DNA of 64,000 nt from Numida meleagris (lineage: Eukaryota; Chordata; Aves; Galliformes; Numididae), in assembly GCF_002078875.1 (NCBI RefSeq), contig NC_034409.1:106559250-106623249 (forward strand), read 5' to 3'. Below, one piece after another: positions 1 to 12,948 of the stretch. Below the pieces are notes generated by a model, which saw only the letters and a program-made list of their open reading frames with translations, ran no database searches and was not told the DNA's origin. A program made the translations under genes and the position numbers. Within the stretch, counting starts at the first letter, position 1; each line of letters begins with the position of its first letter.

Positions 1-2705
1 CTAACATCTACAATAAGATTTCTACGTGTTGGCAGTCAATACAGTTCAATTAATGTTTAATTCATATTTTCTTCCTGAAGCAAGATGAAAAGACAGAACA
101 TTTATCAATAGCACAGCTACAGCAAAAACAAACACTCTTTGTTCCAATATTACCATCTTTTTTAGATGCAAGGCACTGTAGCTGAGAAAAGCCAAAATGT
201 CATCTGTCATTTATTTTCCAGAGCTGGATTTTGTTCTGTGGATGATTAAATAAAGTGTTAGTGGACAAATATACAGGGAAAGAAACTCTTCAGCCAATGC
301 AGGAGCCAAACTGAAGCAGAATGCAGCCATTTGTTATTTTCACTGGAGATACTCTGGAAACTAAACAAAACCCCATCATATTTAAGTACATATCAGCTAA
401 AACCTCAGTCTCAATGGAAAGCTTTTTTTTTCTTGTCCTGCTTATTTCTGGTTATCAGCTAGATCACTGGTCATCGAATTGAATGCTGACTGCTCCTAAG
501 AGGCTGGCAAAGAGCTCCCTGCTGAACTGCCATGATCCCCTTCTCGACAGCAAGCATCTGTCTTGCTAGAGATACAGAGTGTGTTATCTCTACGGCAGGC
601 TTGATTCAAACATCCAAGGCTCTAAAAATATGAGTTTAAATCTAATTCATGTCTACAGTCCACCTAATCACCCAGCAGGCTCCAGTAAATGCTTTTTCAT
701 TGTTTCCTTTTTTAGTTTCTTCTGCTTAACTGACAGTTATTCACAGCGCAGTTGCACATTAACCTCTTGGACCCCAGTGTGAATCAGAGTCATTTGCCAA
801 GAAAGATTGGTGAAGAGAGAGTGCAAACCTACTACAGCTATCATACGTAATGAACATCTTTAATACTCTGATCAGCTGTGAGAGTTAAGAACAAAGTATG
901 TTTCTACCCATCATTTTGAAAATTCTCATATCAAAATGCTGTAGATTTCAAAGAGGTAGAGTGAAAAGTGTTTTCTACATGGTACTGGACCAGCAGGAAC
1001 GAGGGGAAGGCAGGCAACATTTTTATATCTTTCTCTAGGCAAAGTATTTTACATGAAGGTTATCGTTACGTACTGAAGATATAGTGAAGATATAGTGCAT
1101 GCCAAGAGTCTGAAATGCCACTCATCAAAGGTTGATTGTAGTAGCAGGTACTATGTGAAGTTCTGCTAGCTTATCAGTACTATGGAGAGACAATGGTTTT
1201 ATAGATGCACAACAGCAGCACTTCTGTGCTAAGGTACACAAGTACAAGCAGCAGCATACAAATTTTCATGCCAGAGTTTCGAAACCCCACTTGAGGTAAC
1301 TGCAGTCGTCATGCATCACACGTGACTGATCGACCCAGGGCCAGTCACATTCCTAGGCCTGCCACGTTCCTAGGCCCATTCCCTATGCGTCAGCCCTTCA
1401 TACGCAAAAGGATGAACCTGAAGTTTCAAGCCACACATTCAGAGACACAGACATAGCCCTCGCCTGGTCCTTACCCTTCACCCCACTCCCTACTCCACCA
1501 AACAGTTTGGGAGCCAACAGCTAAAATGGCTAAGCATGATATACGCACTCTCCAGGGTCAATGAGATCACAGCTGAGTGTATTTTAGAAAAAGAACCTAA
1601 TTCCTGTGAAAATGCTAGAAAGGAAAATCACGGTTTCTGACTTGTTTTGCTTTGTTTTTACAACAGCCCACGTACATGAAGGTAACAGTATTTGGAAAGC
1701 TACCATCTCTACAACAAACAGCATGGGACATTTCTCAGTCAGAGGTGGAAAGACCAGCCAGACTCAAACAACAAATTCTATGGAAAAGACTGCACAGACA
1801 GTTACAAAACTGAGAGTTCAATAAGGCAGTAAATGATACTTCTCCACATCAGGTGATGGATCTTGATTCTTTCACTTTTATCAGATTATGCTGAGTACAT
1901 GAGAAAATAAAAGCAGAAAGGATGTTTCTTGTCTCATAAGCACAGTTCAGATAAGGATAAGAAGGAAAGTTGTCTTTCCTTTTCAAGAGGCAATGGAGTG
2001 AGGAGGTATTGTTATTCAGCCGCCAAGAGCTCTCTCCCTTAGGTATAGACATCACTGTTTTCTCTGAGATATTGTCTGATATCTTAATTGGAGGCTACCT
2101 TTCTTTCGCATAAACCCATGGAGAAGTGAGACTGATCCACTTTTCTATACAGAGAAACACTGCCATAGGTCTTAGCAGAGCCAACATTGTCTGTAAGGGA
2201 GAGCCAAAGCATTAACACACACAGCTTCATGCTCTGGTGGGCTGTGCTTCAAACAGCTCCCTTTGTGCTGTCTGGGATTGTTACGGAAAGGGAATTCCAC
2301 GGGAAGCCCAGCGCAACTCCCATCCTCTGCAAATTTCCCAGGGAAAAGGAACTTGCAACAGCTACCAAAGCCATGAGAATAAACCAAACCAAAAAGAATC
2401 CCAGACTGTGAGCAACTATGTGCTTCTAGTAACTCTTGAGAAAGGTTTCACATGGAAAAGATAGAGTAAAGTCCTGTACTCATCTACTGTGAAAGTGGTC
2501 ACTGCAGTTATATATATTTATGTTCTATGATACTGAAATAATCCAGTCCTACTTATGGCAACATTTGGCCTCTGAATTCAGTATTCCAATTTACTCCTTT
2601 ATTTACTTATTTTAATTAAGCTGCTAATAAATTTAATGTGATTTAATAAAATTTTGAACCGCGCTCATCTGTATAGGAAATGTTCATTGAAAATTAGGTT
2701 GTTTG
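1..2705. other. Non-coding unique sequence, no gene seen
   Basis: AT-rich sequence with only short overlapping open frames and no recognisable protein family. Small internal repeats are visible. TGAAGATATAG occurs twice in a row near 1074-1097. A 14-base motif of the form CACRTTCCTAGGCC occurs twice at about 1346-1359 and 1363-1376. Bases 53-111 resemble 3402-3461 and are listed separately. The 2187-2464 stretch is open in two frames, but neither encodes a recognisable protein. Confidence 0.6.
53..111 (+). repeat. Unclassified dispersed element, copy A
   Basis: This segment resembles 3402-3461 in the same orientation. Both begin with the identical 13-mer ATGTTTAATTCAT. Both end with a 29-base block differing at about four positions (AGATGAAAAGACAGAACATT here, AGATTAAAAGAAAGAACATT there, followed by TTRTCAAYAG). 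The middle aligns less well and needs small gaps. Weaker likeness appears to continue to about 165. I do not recognise the family. It could be an old interspersed repeat or a local duplication. Confidence 0.5.
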
Positions 2706-2741
2706 TTTTTTTTTTTTTTTTGGGGGGGGGGGGAGGGGGAA
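2706..2741. repeat. Poly(T)-poly(G) homopolymer block
   Basis: A run of 16 T is followed directly by 12 G, one A and five more G. The G side meets the general form of a G-quadruplex-prone tract. Such runs are hard to sequence, so the exact length is uncertain. Confidence 0.9.
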
Positions 2742-2962
2742 GAGCCACCTATAATTCAGATGTGTCATCTACCCCTACTTACCTAACTTGAATACAGGTT
2801 ACCTTATAATGTCTGTCTACTGAAATTACTCTTGTTTGCAAACATTTGATTTATAGAAGCACCATGAAATCCCACTCAATAGGAAGGCCCCCCATCATTA
2901 ATGTCAATTCCACATTGGCAGGCAGCTGTACAAGCAAGAATGCATTTAAACCATAGCTTAAA

Positions 2963-2984
2963 TAACACTATTTAAATAGTGTTA
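2963..2984. repeat. Perfect 22-bp palindrome
   Basis: The sequence equals its own reverse complement over 22 bases, centred on TTTAAA with arms TAACACTA and TAGTGTTA. Just outside, TAGCT on the left and GCTA on the right restore the symmetry if a few bases are looped out on the left. No function is implied. It could form a cruciform or bind a dimeric factor, or be chance. Confidence 0.85.
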
Positions 2985-3401
2985 GCTAGGGATTAAGATA
3001 AATTAAAATTCTGATAAATATTCTAGTGCTTTATCCGTAGTTCTGTAGTTATAGCAAGGTATGTCTAAGAGTATCTGATATTTTACAGTATCGCTTCTCG
3101 TTAAATTGATTCATTACAAAGTATGGAACAGTTGTTCTTGTCTGTCTGCTTTTTTCTCCCCCAAAAGTTATAAAAATAACCTTTATAATTGGTCCAGATG
3201 GAGAATAAGGTTTTTATAAAGGAAACATTCGCCATGGAAAAGGTAATCAAGAGAAAAAGTGGGTTTCTTTCAGATAAAGCAAAATAATCCTATTCAAATT
3301 TAATCTTAACTAACCAAGTGGCTGTTTAGACACCTGTGAGGTGAAATGCTTTTTCCCTTCATATTGAAAGGATTTTGACATTTAGCTCACCAACTCAGCT
3401 G

Positions 3402-3461
3402 ATGTTTAATTCATTTTCTTGTCTGCTAGTTAGATTAAAAGAAAGAACATTTGTCAACAGG
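3402..3461 (+). repeat. Unclassified dispersed element, copy B
   Basis: Second copy of the element at 53-111, in the same orientation and about 3.35 kb away. The likeness starts at ATGTTTAATTCAT and is strongest again over the last 29 bases. Downstream, a GCAGCAAAA...CTCCAAT pattern to about 3515 loosely matches 120-160, so the true element may be longer. Confidence 0.5.
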
Positions 3462-6400
3462 AGGGAGGCAGCAAAATTTCAGCTTTGCACTCCAATCCTA
3501 ATTTACAAGGGTACAGAGTTCCAATTTCTCAATAAAAGATGTCTTAAAAGAGGCTGAAGTTGAGATTGCAAACCATAAAGAAGCTGCTGGGACACAGACA
3601 TCACCGATGATAAATCCTTTAGGCAAAGTCAAATTTATGATCGAGTTAAAATGGAATATCCTGGCATCTAATGTCATCACAACACTAATGGGATATATCT
3701 GTTGCAACAAACTGCTTTCCTCCCGTAAAATACATTCTTTTCTTTATTTCCTGTTTCTCAGCTTGCTTCTAGTTTTATGCTAGACAGGGAGCAGTAACAG
3801 AGCATGCTGGAGGTGAGCTTTTTTACCTATGCGCTCTGTAGAGCTTCTACATTCACTACTACTGTAAAACAGCATCAATATTGAGCAACAGAAAGAACAG
3901 TACTGACAAAAACATTGTAGACTTGCATGTTCTGGCAAGATCTAAGGAGAGTAAGAGAAAAATGCTTTTTATTTTTCAGGCATTTGATTTCTTTCTCTTC
4001 TTAGGCCACGAGAAAAGCAGTTATTAATCATAGCCAGGTGTCATGGAACAAGACGTGCAGTGCAATGTGTATGCGAAAATAGACACTGTCAGTGGAATCA
4101 CAAACCCCACCTTTCCTAATTGGAGATCCTCTTCAAACCAAATGTAGGATATACAGAATGCTCTCATTTTCAGACCCATGACTCCTGTTGTAATAACTCA
4201 GACTTTTGACAGAACTATAAGAAGCTGAGAATCCCCAGATTCTGGTTTATTCCTCATATGTCTACCCTTTCCAAAAATACATTGATTTTTATAGGTATGA
4301 CAAGCTGGTTCAATTCATCTCCCAGTGAAGCAACCTTTCATATCTGTACATGAATACCAGAAGATATTTTGAGCACACCAGAAAGAGTAACAAATGCAAA
4401 CTGCTGTGGGCTCACATATCTGGCAGGATGACATCTAGAAAGCTGTAGAACTGCTGCAGTTCCTACCGTATAATGACACTGCATCAGATAATATACTGCC
4501 TGATGGAAACTGCTAAAAAACACATAAAGTATAAGGAGAGAGAAAGCAAATGTGTGCAGGAATAATACAACTACTGACCTTCTGTTTATCTTATTCCATT
4601 CCCCCCACTCAGATATTTTGATTTTATTGGAGTCTTTGTTGATACTGCAGCATAAAAATGAAGGGGGTGGGAAGGAGGAGAGGGGGAATTTAAACCTAAG
4701 AGAAAAGAAAATTCCTTACAGATGTCATTTATTTATAGTTCTTCAAACAAATCAATTTGCCACTCAATCTTATCAAACAAGAGATAGGATCTTTACTGAA
4801 ATGTTCCAGAAGAGAAAAAAAAATAACGCTCACTTGGAACAGTCTTTATAGCCAGAATTCAAAAACAGAGGTTTTTCTCTCTGCATCCCTCGCAGCCCAG
4901 TTACTGCCTGCAGTGTGTGCACCACTCATTTCCCAAACAACTATTTGATTCAATTCAACACTCTAAACATTTTAGCATTAAAGAAAAAAACAGTACATCC
5001 ACCAAGGTTCAACCCATAACATAAGTAAAGAAGACAAACAAAGGAGTTCTTTTAAGTCTCTGAACTACGCATCTCTGCCTCCTCCTCTGTATTTCCCCCA
5101 AAAAACAGGCTTAAGATCAAAAATGTTGTATATTCTAACTGCACACTTGCAGAATTTCCTGCTGAATCTTTCCTCTACAGCAGCACTGCCTCTGCAGCTT
5201 CATTATTTAATGCTTTTCTAGCCTGTGAACACAGCCTTAAAAATGAAGCCTGAGTATAAGCTCAGGCAATGCCATTTCTGAGCCTGCAGCAGAATTCAAA
5301 AATGATGCCACAATATTACAGGTAATGGAAATAAATAGCAGTGAAATTGTGAAGTCCACGTGTTAACATGGGTCTTGGCCTTCTCAGGTTTACATCACAT
5401 TAAGATGAACAGCCATATGCGTATTTATTCACTTCAATGAGGGGCTGAATCTAAACAACAAAGATGACAGCTAAGTGGAGGTTTGTTGAAGCATGATAGT
5501 CTGTTTTCACAAAAGCACAGGTAACGTGTTTATTCAGGTCCTTGCTGTTATCCAAAGCCATCGCTACCCTGATTTCTCTTACAGTTTAACAGGAGTCAGC
5601 TCAGCATCCTGAGCACACAAAAATCATTAGAGTGTTGAGACTTAAAATCATGAAATCATAATACAAAGACTGCAACTGAACGTAGAGGATACCTCATGGG
5701 ACTGTGGGCAAGATGCTGCTGTACACTTTCCTGCGCCATTCCCCAGCACCATCCATTTAATTCAAGGTAAAATAAACTGCGGGCAAAATTTCACAGCTGG
5801 GAGCCACACAATACAGACATTTTAATGCAGTCCTTGGGTCCAGCTCACTTCTGAAATTACCACTTGCCAGAGAAACAGCTTTCTCTCGTCAGGACACAAA
5901 GGCACTAAAAACAATAGCTAATGGGGCTGATATTCCACTGCCATCCAAGCAGGTCTTCACTGCAGCAAGAGCAGTTTCTGCCAGCTTCATTAGAATTCTT
6001 TTTTACAGTGCATCTTTCCCCTGCTAACCATTAGCTCCCCCTGTAATGAAATGCTCACCCGAATATCAGCTCAAAGAGTATCTCTACTCTGATTCTCATG
6101 GTATCATCAATTGCTTTGAAAAGTTATAAACCTCAGAAGGTCTTCATGATCACCCAAAGAGGTTGTCTTGTTGCTTCTAGTTTTAGCTCTCTCTTCTGCT
6201 CATTCACGAGGTGGTGATAAAGGTTTGAAAATAATAAAATGAATTAGTAAACAAACTGGAAGAGACAAAGCTGAGCATCTAACTCATTTACTATTGCCCA
6301 CTGATACTGTAAAATGCCAGTAAACAAGTAACTTTCCTGCCTGAGCTCAGTTTTTTTCTTTTATTTTATAAGCCTCAGCCTTGTGCCATTTTGAGTGATA

Positions 6401-9400
6401 GTCCTTTTTGTCTCTTTTTGCCTCCAATCTAATACCTGTCACAACCATCACACAACTGAGAGCCTTCTCGTAGGCTTTAGTTAACCCACTGATCCATGGA
6501 AAAGCAGAAACGGGAGTTTGCAAAACTGTTTTGCTTACTGAAACCTACACAGCTTGCCTATAAAAAACCTCTATTTGTGTATGTTTTTAGTCCTTTGTTT
6601 TATCTTTTGATGAAGAAAGCAGTGAAGTACAATCCCAGCTAAGGTAATAGCTTAACAACATCTGAATTTTAGCAGTATTGCATGATAAAATATCCCCGGA
6701 GATTTCAGAGGGTGGGAGGGAGGACTCAAAAGCATACCAAATTAAACATCTTTGAGTCCTCAGGGATGGAGTCAGAGGGGGAAGGGAAAAAATGTCATCT
6801 AATTTCTCCAGTCAGCACTGCCTGCAGATGCAGGTTAGGAAGCAGGCCTTCTACGGAGAAGAGAGATCCTTTTGTTGAAATGCTCTTCCCCTTGTATTCA
6901 TCCTCCCTCTCTTTCTTAGTGCTCTTCATCATTTCCTCTGTTTTTATAATAAGCCTAATGTTTTGTGGAGTGTTTTTTTGTTTGCTTTAAATTAAGCCCT
7001 CTGAAATATTCGTTCAAATTCTTCTCAAAGAGCCTGAACAGACATCTTAATTAAGGAAAGCTATTTTTAACCCACTTTTTTCAAACTACTTAATTTCACC
7101 AGTAATTAAAATTATTTTAAAAAATAAAAGCAGTGGAGGTATCAAAATGCATCAATAATTAAGGGATTAAATTGAACAGCTAAGGGTACCACACATAATA
7201 GCACAGGTGTCCTTCACTGGTGATTTGTCACAGACTGATACCTTCCATCACACATTGGAAGGTCTGAAGGCTGAGCGTATGGGTTCTGCTCTCAATTATG
7301 GATCTGCAGGAAAGCTACAGGCTATAGATTGGCTGGTTGTTAATTAACTGGCAAAACACAATTTCTGTCTCTTCCCACCTTTGTACTGGATGACCTTCCC
7401 ATTCCCCTCCCTCTTCAGAAGATAGAATTAGTTCCCCTGGCAAGTGACACTGTTCACCTCCTCTAGGTTTATGCCATCAACTTGATATACTGTTTTCTGC
7501 TACATTATGACCATCATCCATGACTTTCACTAAAGAAATAATGACATAACTTCATTTTTTTTTTACTGGTCAGACACAGAATGCATTTATGGTTCCATAA
7601 CTTCCTTGTCCATAACCCTTCCTAGGGATGCTCCAAATAAACAACCACAACTCTCTTCTCACCTTCTCCAAGTACCTGACAGGCTTATAACTAACACACT
7701 GGGAACAGTGTTACTAGATAGATCATCTTTGCGGAGAGAAGCATTAAGAACAAGGAAAAAGCACAAGGCAGGTGAAATGAACGCTCATGAATGGCTGCTC
7801 TGCTTGCCCACAGCAGCTTGCCACATTGCTGTGGCTTAGCATAGCAGTACAGCACACAGGGATGCTTGTGGCAGCCCAGAGACTGTGAGCCAGTCACACT
7901 GAGAGCTGTAGTCAGGGAAGTGGCAGTGAGCAGAAGAGACAGGAGGAGGGGAGGATGAGAACTGTGGGATTTTAGGGTAGTCCTTAGAGGGAGGCTTCAG
8001 AGGTTGCATTTCTGATTTTTCCAGTTGTCATTTTGGACCAGTGCCGTGTGATGAGTCAGTGTTTGTCACTAGCGGGGTTCTGTAATGGGGAAATCTACAG
8101 CAGTATGACAGCCTGTCATCACCAGCAAAGTAAGATGGTACTGTAGAGTTAATAAGCCAGCGAGACCATAAACACAAAGAAACCAGAAATAAAGACAGCA
8201 AGGAGGAACATGAAGCAGTAAATATCAAAATATACAGGATTTAACACACACAACCTTTCTGCACATGAAACTGGCTTAATTTGGTGTTGTTTGTTTTTTA
8301 ACTTTATAGTCCTATATTTTAGGAAAACAGCTTTAAATTGCTCTCAGCCACTCAAAAACCTAAGCATATGTACACGCACAGTCCAAAGGAAGATGCACAC
8401 ACACCTGCCTTGTAAGGAGATCAAGTTCTGAAGTACAAAGTTCCAGAAGAAAACTAGCTCTCTCAATAATTAAACTGCAGTGGATGAGAGAAGGCAGATC
8501 CCATGATGGTCGGTGGGGCAGGATCTCTCCATAAGGGCCTCAATGCAGGAGGGAAACAAGAACACAGACTTTGATAGAACATGGCAATATGGACCCATCT
8601 TGACAAGCTGGATTCCTTTTGGCCACCTGCTCTGATGAGCTGGGCATCCCTGATGTAAATCCTGGACAGAAGATTACGTGAACCACATCAATGTGCTGCC
8701 AACAGCCAGTGCTGATTTCAGTTTGGGGGCCTGGCTGCACATGTGCACTACTCCCTTAGATGACACAGGGCTTCAGAGCCTTCCTCATGCCTCCCAGAAG
8801 TAAAGTAAATATCAAACACTGTGCTCTTCTTATTTGCAATAGCATGGCAGAGCACCACCACTTCATTATTGTTTTGCTCTTTGCAAAGAACTAGAAAAAC
8901 AAAAAAAAAAGTAGAATACAGCAACTGCTGAAAAGAAAACTGTCTGGAATTCCAAATATTTGTTTTCCAGCACTGTCTGAAGTTTCAGTGATAAGAAAGG
9001 TGTCTCTATTTAATGAGTAAATTCAAAACCATCATTTGGCCCTTATCAAAGAAGCACAGTTTAAATGCTTAGACCACATGCTCTCAGTTTTCTACTCACT
9101 CCCTGGACATTCACACACTGATGCAGCCTTTCTTTCCACCCTTATTTTCCCAAACTCAGCTTTTAACAGAGTAAGCTCTTTTCTTCTTACTTTGACTTCC
9201 CCCACAGTTAGATCCTCTCTGATTTTGAACATATAAAAACATAACATTAAAAAAAAAAGTCAGTTAAGTTATCCAAAGCCCTTACCATGGGTAAGATTCA
9301 TTTACAGCACGAAAAGAGCAAAGCACCTTCCTGGCACTTGCCAACTGCACAATATTTCGGCCAACTATATTAAACCATGCCAGAAAAAGAATTCCAAAGT

Positions 9401-10470
9401 GTGCATTATGTTCATTTCTAAACCCTGCAAGTAAACTTAATTAACTATCACTTACATGAGCGCTGGTCTTAGCCCTAAAGTATGTGCCATAAGGTATTTT
9501 TCATAAGGCAAAAGAAAGAATTTGAAATGTGCAAACCATTTGTAACAACAGAGAAGGCTTCCATCACAACATTGTATATAACGCAGACTCAGTTCATGGC
9601 CAGTGAAGGTTTGTATTCTGTTTGCACTTGATTATGCTCTTGTCAGTATGATTTGGATCATGAAACATCAGGTGATACTATCCACCAAGCATGAAAGCTA
9701 ATACTCTACACTGCCAGTACCATTTAAAGTGCAAGAAGTCCAAGCAATATGAAAAAAGATTAAACAATCCAGTAAAAGCTGTATTTAAGCTGTGATGCCA
9801 CTGGTACATTTACAAACTCTGAGTGTCTGATCAGTGGAATTATGAGAGGCACAAGTTCTCAGATCCCCACAACCTGCAGGCATATAGCCATTTCTGAAAA
9901 GAAGAAAAAGGCATGGAAAGGGCCTATCACTTAGCAGAGCTGTAGTAGTTTTTACTAAACTCTGATAAACACGCTGGAAATAATTAGAAGATGGTGCATT
10001 TTGCTAGCCACTAATAACTCTTTTTACTTGCAAATAAGTTATTTCAGAATGCTTTTATCAAAAATAAAATGTTATACCTGGATACGATGTACACTAATGC
10101 AGAGATAACAGTTTGCAATCAGAAATTAATCTGGTAACCTCTCAGAGCACATACCATAAAAACAAATGGCTGTTACTAGAATAGACAGGCAAACTTGGCT
10201 GTCAGAGCAGGTAGTTAAGTGGGATAATGAGTCCCTGCTCTGTGCTTGACCTGATACTGCAAAAAGTTTGCTCCCCACAGCATCTTGCACATCGTAAGAT
10301 GTCACTCCTAAAAATCACAGCTTGGGCAAACCTATCCTTTCTTCGCACAAATTGAGTTCTTACTCTTAAGCATATCGTAGGCTAGAAAAGGAAGTAAAAC
10401 ACTGTATTAAGATGATGCCACCCACACTACACTGGTACATCACCCATTTCTTCAAATTAAAACATAAGAG

Positions 10471-10700
10471 TAAGGAATTCAGGTTGGATATCAGGAAAAA
10501 TTACTTTTCAGAAAAAGTGGTGAGGCAGTGGCACAGGCTGCCCAGGGAAGTGGTGCAGTCACCGTCCCTGGAGGTGTTCAAGAGCCGTGTGGATGTGGCA
10601 CTGAGGGACATGGTCAGTGGGGTGACCCACTGTGGTGGGGGTGGGTTGGTGGTTGGACTAGGTGATCTTAGAGGTCTTTTCCAACCTCAGTGATTCTATG
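10471..10700 (+). mobile_element. CR1 LINE fragment, 5'-truncated
   Basis: CR1 is an avian non-LTR retrotransposon that usually inserts as short 3' fragments. This one starts at about TAAGGAATTCAGGTTGGATA and ends in the standard tail, GGTTGGACTAGGTGATCTTA, then a pyrimidine-rich stretch and TGATTCTATG. One frame still reads the ORF2 C-terminal end, including [20 protein letters not shown] and [18 protein letters not shown]. The wording GGCACTGAGGGACATGGTCA groups it with the copies at 36797 and 59725. The start is approximate. Confidence 0.93.
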
Positions 10701-12722
10701 AACTCATGTATAAGCACACAGGCATACACGGCACAGAGAAAGTTATACTTACATGCTGAAACAAATGAATAGAGGACACTCTGTAGTTCTTCTGTCATTA
10801 AGGCAAATTAAAGCATAAGAACAGTCAGATACCATGACAGATCCAAAAATAAGCTCACTGACTTAAACAGAGTTATTTTCTCTGGATGTGGACTGCTTCA
10901 TGTGTCCAGTCAGCTGCTAGTCTGGTAGGATTCCCTTCAACTGAGAAGAAATACTTTCCTGACTCTCTCAAAACAGAAACATTCTGACACCAGAAGCCTA
11001 TATCATCTCTGCCTTCCTGCATCAGTGAGTCCAGGAAATTCCAAATAGCTTTCTGATTTTTGCTCTTCCTTATGTTCTTAAGAGGTGGACAGAGTTATGC
11101 ACAAGCTGCCTTTACTTATTTCTTCTGCAGTTTCCTTTGAAATACAGTTTGTACCATCCTACCATTAACTTCATCTCCACATTTACCACTCAGGGAGTGG
11201 AAGTACATTTAGGATTTCCCATATGTCCAAATGACCAGAATAGGCTTGTGCAGCACTTTCTGAACCGTGAGCTCCTCTTTCCATGCAAGCTAAGGTGCTA
11301 CTGATGCTACCAGCTCTGCTCATTTTGCTACTGCACCCTAGTTATCAACATTCCTGGTTTAGTCTCTACACACATATCAGAACATCTTTTTTAATCAGCA
11401 TCTGATCATTTGGTCAGAAGTTACTGTTATTTGTTTCTTAATAAAATGCACTAGCATAGCCTCTTTCCCACTTTTAGCACCAGCAGATGTTAGCCTTCTA
11501 CTCGCCCATTACAATAACTGTTCACAGAGTACACAGTACTTCAAAGTAGCCCTTTGAACCTGGATAAGAGCACAGCCTTCATACACACAGCTTATTTGTG
11601 CTTACCAGAAGATACTTAGTTTAGCATGAAGTCAATTTGCATTCTTATAGATCTTTTCCCCTTCCAGTCACATATAAAAATGAATATATTGCTAAAATAA
11701 TTCACTGTACATCATATCAGATTTCATTTGATGCATTCAGCCACCTACTGTCCTTAATGCATTTTCCTGGCACATGCACACACTGCTTCACGTGAAAACA
11801 TTTATACGAGCATCAATTCAACTATTTTTTTGCTCATGGTTGAAAAAAAAAAAAAAAACAACAGAGATGAACTCTGCTCTTCAATAGAATCATTGTTTTT
11901 GAGTAGGGAAAGGGAGGACTGTTATTCACTTTCACCAATACTGGAGTTAGTTACAGTTTTACACTGAATTTACAAAGTTAACCACTTTTTTCGTTTGTTT
12001 GTTTCTCCTTTATCTTGTGTTAGCATCTACTCAACATAGGGAAAAGCACACATCTCACAATTTACCACAGAGAGAGTAGGGCCAAGAGAAAGAAATGAGA
12101 AGGTGTGTGGAGTACATAAGTAATTTACCAAGGCAGGAACCCCAATTCGTTCTCTCTTCACAGAGAAACAGTGAGAGTTCAGAGCCAGAAAGAAAACTCA
12201 GTGGCACTGGGGCAAAAAAAAATCAAAAAACAAACAAACAAAAAAAAAAAAAAACAACAAAAAAACCCCCATGATGTTTATATGCCATATTGTCCAGTCT
12301 TATTGCTGACAAGTTAACCACTACTTTCCTGATGAAAGAAGTGAGAAATTTCTATGTATAAAGGCACCTATTTGACTTTTTGCAAATGTATATTATTTTC
12401 ATATTAATGGCACTTCACAAATTAATTTGCAAACATCATTTTCTTCTCTTTCACTTAAAGTACTTCCTGCATTAGCTGGCTATCATTTACATGCTGTTTC
12501 TACTGTCAAACTCTGTCATTTAAATATTCACAGTTCTTCAGTCTCCCCACTACTATCTGATGACTTCTTGGCACTAGCCATGCTTCAGTATACAGTTGCG
12601 AAAAACTGCATTACTGTTCATTTAAAGGCTACTCACAGCAGGTATCTTTTCAGAAAGGTGCTTACGTATATGATGTAGGAATTTTCCCACTTCACAACTC
12701 TCTGAGTACACACAGACACTAT
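10701..12722. other. Non-coding unique sequence
   Basis: AT-rich, no gene recognised. It contains a 16-base A run (11843-11858) and an A-rich simple-sequence block at about 12212-12270. Confidence 0.6.
12212..12270. repeat. A-rich simple repeat with CAAA units
   Basis: Long A runs are interrupted by C, including consecutive CAAA units near 12231-12242, and followed by CCCCC. It may be the decayed A-tail of a retroposed sequence on the plus strand, but no parent is recognisable upstream. Confidence 0.8.
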
Positions 12723-12948
12723 ATCATATAATCACACAACAATAGAGTGGCTTGGGTTAGAAGAGACAAAGATCATCTAGTTCCACATCCCCACCATGGG
12801 CATGCTGCCCCAAAGCCCCATTCAACCTTGAGCACTTCCAGGGATGAGGCATCCACAACTCTGGGCAGCCTGTGCCTCACCACCCTCAGCAGGAAGAACT
12901 TCTTCCTAATGTCTAAATCTAACTTCTAATAGTTTAAAACCATTATGA
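12723..12948 (-). mobile_element. CR1 LINE fragment, antisense
   Basis: Read on the minus strand this is a CR1 3' end. On the plus strand it shows GGCTTGGGTTAGAAGAGACA, GATCATCTAGTTCCACATCC, then GGGCAGCCTGTGCCTCACCA and GGAAGAACTTCTTCCTAATG, all standard CR1 reverse-complement wording. The terminal octamers are partly decayed (TCATATAATCACAC), so this looks like an older copy. It fades out after AGTTTAAAACCATTATG. Confidence 0.9.

Larger units (their letters stand above)
2742..10470. other. Non-coding unique sequence, no gene seen
   Basis: About 7.7 kb without a recognisable gene or clear transposon. The open frames here are short and low in information. A perfect palindrome (2963-2984) and a second copy of an unclassified element (3402-3461) are listed separately. 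The 7020-7200 stretch is rich in TTAATTAA and TAATTA cores and could be a conserved noncoding element, but nothing here proves it. Confidence 0.55.

Noticed and set aside
5645..5720. AAAATCATGAAATCATAATA as an old CR1 tail
   Set aside because: The repeat of ATCAT(R)A is suggestive, but the following bases do not align with any CR1 3' end I know.
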